A DNA stretch of 6,159 bases. Source: Clostridia bacterium. Lineage in GTDB: Bacteria > Bacillota > Clostridia > Oscillospirales > Acutalibacteraceae. The DNA lies in assembly GCA_017501865.1 (NCBI GenBank), contig JAFVWD010000217.1, positions 1 through 6,159 on the forward strand, written 5' to 3'. A program made the position numbers and the translations under genes. Below, in pieces: positions 4,595 to 6,159 of this stretch. How positions within the stretch are numbered: the first letter of the stretch is position 1; each line of letters begins with the position of its first letter. The notes under the pieces are model-generated. The model worked only from the letters and a program-made list of their open reading frames with translations. It ran no database searches and had not been told where the DNA came from.

Positions 4595-5647
4595 TTAAAG
4601 TCTTAATAATTTTAAAATTAATTCTTCGAGAATCTGTTTACCGTCCTGAGAAGTGCTTTTTATTCTTCTGTCAGCATCAGAAAGCGCATCTAATGCAACA
4701 TGGAATTGTGATATAGTGTAGCGGGCACCGTCTCTGGCGGCATTTGTAATAACAAATTCTTTTCCCTTGTATGAGGAAGGGAATATGTCAGCAAGCTCTC
4801 TTGGTTGAATTCCTTTTTCTTTAATGGCGCATGCTCTGTACATATCTACATAAGCTTTTGAGAGAGTTGCTAAAATTACGTGGGGCTCCTCACGCAATTT
4901 GAAAAGATTATTTAAAGTAGCATAAGCTTTGTCAGCTTCGCCGTTTACAATATCTCGTGAAAGAGAAAATATTTTTGCCTCTGTTGAGATTATGACAGTT
5001 TTGTCAATGTTTTCTCGTGTTACCTTACCGGAGCCTGTAAAGGCGCAAACCTTGTCAAACTCGTTTCGTAGTGTGCTGAAGTCAGTTCCGACGAGATTTA
5101 TAAGGTATACGGCATCTTCACGTGAAATTTCGCAATTCTTTTTTGAAGCGGAGTCAACAAGGAGCTTTGTGAGAGCCGGAACAGAACGCTTTTCTATTTT
5201 TACATTTATACCAATATCGTTAATGTATTTTAAGGTTTTGTCCCATTTGGTATCCTTTTCATCGACTTCAATTGTATCGCACCAGAATATCAGAATTGAA
5301 GTTTCGGGAATATCCTTTAAAATACTGTCTAAATCCTCGTTGAGCTTCAAGCGGTTTCCCTGCTTGTTCCATTGTTGTGTAAAGGGGAAATCCTTTACAA
5401 GAGTGCAGGTGTATTCACTCATCATAGGGAAGGTAGAGACGCAGTCAGCAAGCTCATTTAAAGTAAGCTCTTTCCCGTCGAGATTATGAAAATCGAAATC
5501 TTTGAAGTCCTTTTCAATTGTTTTGTTTATTATTTGGTTAACATAATGCTGTTTCAAGTAATTTTCATTGCCGTATATTAAATAAACCCTGCTGAATTCC
5601 GAAGCTTTAATTTGCTTTTTTAATTCATCCTCGCCGTAATATGCCAT
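4595..5647 (-). CDS. holA: DNA polymerase III delta subunit
   Basis: Delta is the clamp-loader subunit that opens the sliding beta clamp. The 350-aa length fits the family. The N-terminal AAA+-like domain contains LIYGNENYLK (residues 23-32), the degenerate nucleotide-site motif of HolA, and STFPMMSEYTCTLVKD (71-86), where family members have the conserved clamp-contact region. The C-terminal part (ILATLSKAYVDMYRACAIKE and DADRRIKSTSQDGKQILEEL) matches the helical collar domain. ATG 5647 follows the comEC-like stop by 12 nt; AGGA (complement of 5658-5661) overlaps that stop codon, so translation is likely coupled. The order comEC then holA is common in Firmicutes and supports the call. Confidence 0.93.
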   Translation of the reverse strand: MAYYGEDELKKQIKASEFSRVYLIYGNENYLKQHYVNQIINKTIEKDFKDFDFHNLDGKELTLNELADCVSTFPMMSEYTCTLVKDFPFTQQWNKQGNRLKLNEDLDSILKDIPETSILIFWCDTIEVDEKDTKWDKTLKYINDIGINVKIEKRSVPALTKLLVDSASKKNCEISREDAVYLINLVGTDFSTLRNEFDKVCAFTGSGKVTRENIDKTVIISTEAKIFSLSRDIVNGEADKAYATLNNLFKLREEPHVILATLSKAYVDMYRACAIKEKGIQPRELADIFPSSYKGKEFVITNAARDGARYTISQFHVALDALSDADRRIKSTSQDGKQILEELILKLLRL

Positions 5648-5659
5648 TTTCTCACCGTC

Positions 5660-6159
5660 CTAAATATTGAGAGTAATATCGCCTGAAGAGGTTCTGAAGA
5701 AATTCTCTGAATAAATACGCCCTGTTTTGTCGTTCTTATCTATATTGTTATCATAAGCAGAGCAGACTATAAGAGTGTCGACAGGTACCGAATAGTCTGC
5801 GGGCACTTTTTCAGAGATGATTAAAACATCAATTCCACCGGCTTCTTTTGCAATGAGATGTAAATCATTGTAATCAGAGAATGAAATTGCTATTGTTTTA
5901 TTATTGAAATTTATTATAGCACAATTCTTGCCGTATGTGTCAATAATTTGTATATTTATTTCTTTTTGGAAAGAGTAATTGAAATTGCTTGAGATTTCTG
6001 CATTATCAAATGCATTTGTTTCAAATTTGTAAGCAATGCTTTTTACAAATTTTGTTGTCATTGTCTGAGTTATGTTAAATTTTTCGGTTATAGTTTCAAT
6101 ACTTTGCAGATTGTTGCCGTTAAAGGATGTTATTGCGAGCAAATCTATTTTATCATTAG
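5660..6159 (-). CDS. C-terminal part of a ComEC/Rec2-like protein with a degenerate metallo-beta-lactamase-like domain (partial, 5' end outside window)
   Basis: The frame is open to the window edge, so only the last 165 or so residues are seen; the TTG at 6142 is not a real start. Placement directly before holA is the normal position of comEC, which encodes the DNA-uptake channel. The visible part fits the C-terminal beta-lactamase-like fold: KIDLLAITSFNGNNLQSIET occupies the place of the family's Asp-x-L-hydrophobic-Thr-His-x-His-x-Asp-His block; a strand-rich middle follows (KNCAIINFNNKTIAISFSDY, then GGIDVLIIS); and the ending ENFFRTSSGDITLNI matches the usual arginine-threonine and glycine-aspartate finish. 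All metal-binding His and Asp residues of the first block appear lost. The assignment rests on context and this pattern; the channel domain is not in view. A stand-alone protein of other function cannot be excluded. Confidence 0.6.
   Translation of the reverse strand, partial: NDKIDLLAITSFNGNNLQSIETITEKFNITQTMTTKFVKSIAYKFETNAFDNAEISSNFNYSFQKEINIQIIDTYGKNCAIINFNNKTIAISFSDYNDLHLIAKEAGGIDVLIISEKVPADYSVPVDTLIVCSAYDNNIDKNDKTGRIYSENFFRTSSGDITLNI

Noticed and set aside
4065..4598. 177-aa + strand frame opposite rnmV
   Set aside because: Serine-rich antisense shadow of a recognised gene.
4929..5489. 186-aa + strand frame opposite holA
   Set aside because: Serine-rich antisense shadow of a recognised gene; no supporting signals.

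Overview
The window looks like chromosomal DNA of an AT-rich Gram-positive anaerobe of the class Clostridia (Oscillospiraceae or Lachnospiraceae type). The grounds are strong purine-rich ribosome binding sites, a TATAAT promoter, an RNase M5 gene (a Firmicutes family), and the order comEC-holA. No database search was possible, so all family names come from motifs and memory.

Left part (1-1120, + strand): an extended -10 promoter drives two small genes for exported proteins, a 97-aa lipoprotein and a 181-aa membrane-anchored protein with a PepSY-like C-terminus. Both start from an almost identical 34-bp ribosome-binding and start segment. A strong hairpin terminator follows.

Middle part (1084-2365): a compact mobilization-type module. 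A 39-aa gene (- strand) and a short MobV/Pre-type relaxase gene (+ strand, 229 aa) diverge from a 283-bp non-coding region almost fully tiled with inverted repeats. These include a 62-nt imperfect palindrome, a long-range 9-bp pairing that would close a three-way junction, and a last hairpin that buries the relaxase ribosome binding site. A 49-aa gene follows the relaxase. The stop codons of both small genes lie in terminator loops. The relaxase has Asn where the MobV motif III normally has its first His, and it lacks the usual C-terminal half. No integrase, replication gene or resistance gene is present.

Right part (2367-6159, - strand): a tight housekeeping operon in the order comEC-like (cut by the window edge), holA (DNA polymerase III delta), rnmV (RNase M5), rlmD (23S rRNA m5U methyltransferase). 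The three gaps are 12, 12 and 11 nt. The rlmD frame extends 56 codons upstream of its first ATG, covers a full TRAM domain, and reaches an ATT exactly where a start is expected. Its last 90 codons form an extra C-terminal tail whose codon use differs from the rest of the gene. This tail faces the mobilization module across a bidirectional terminator.

Most interesting are the structured leader of the relaxase, the variant minimal relaxase with its two small companion genes, the apparent AUU start of rlmD, and the compositionally distinct rlmD tail next to a mobile-type module.
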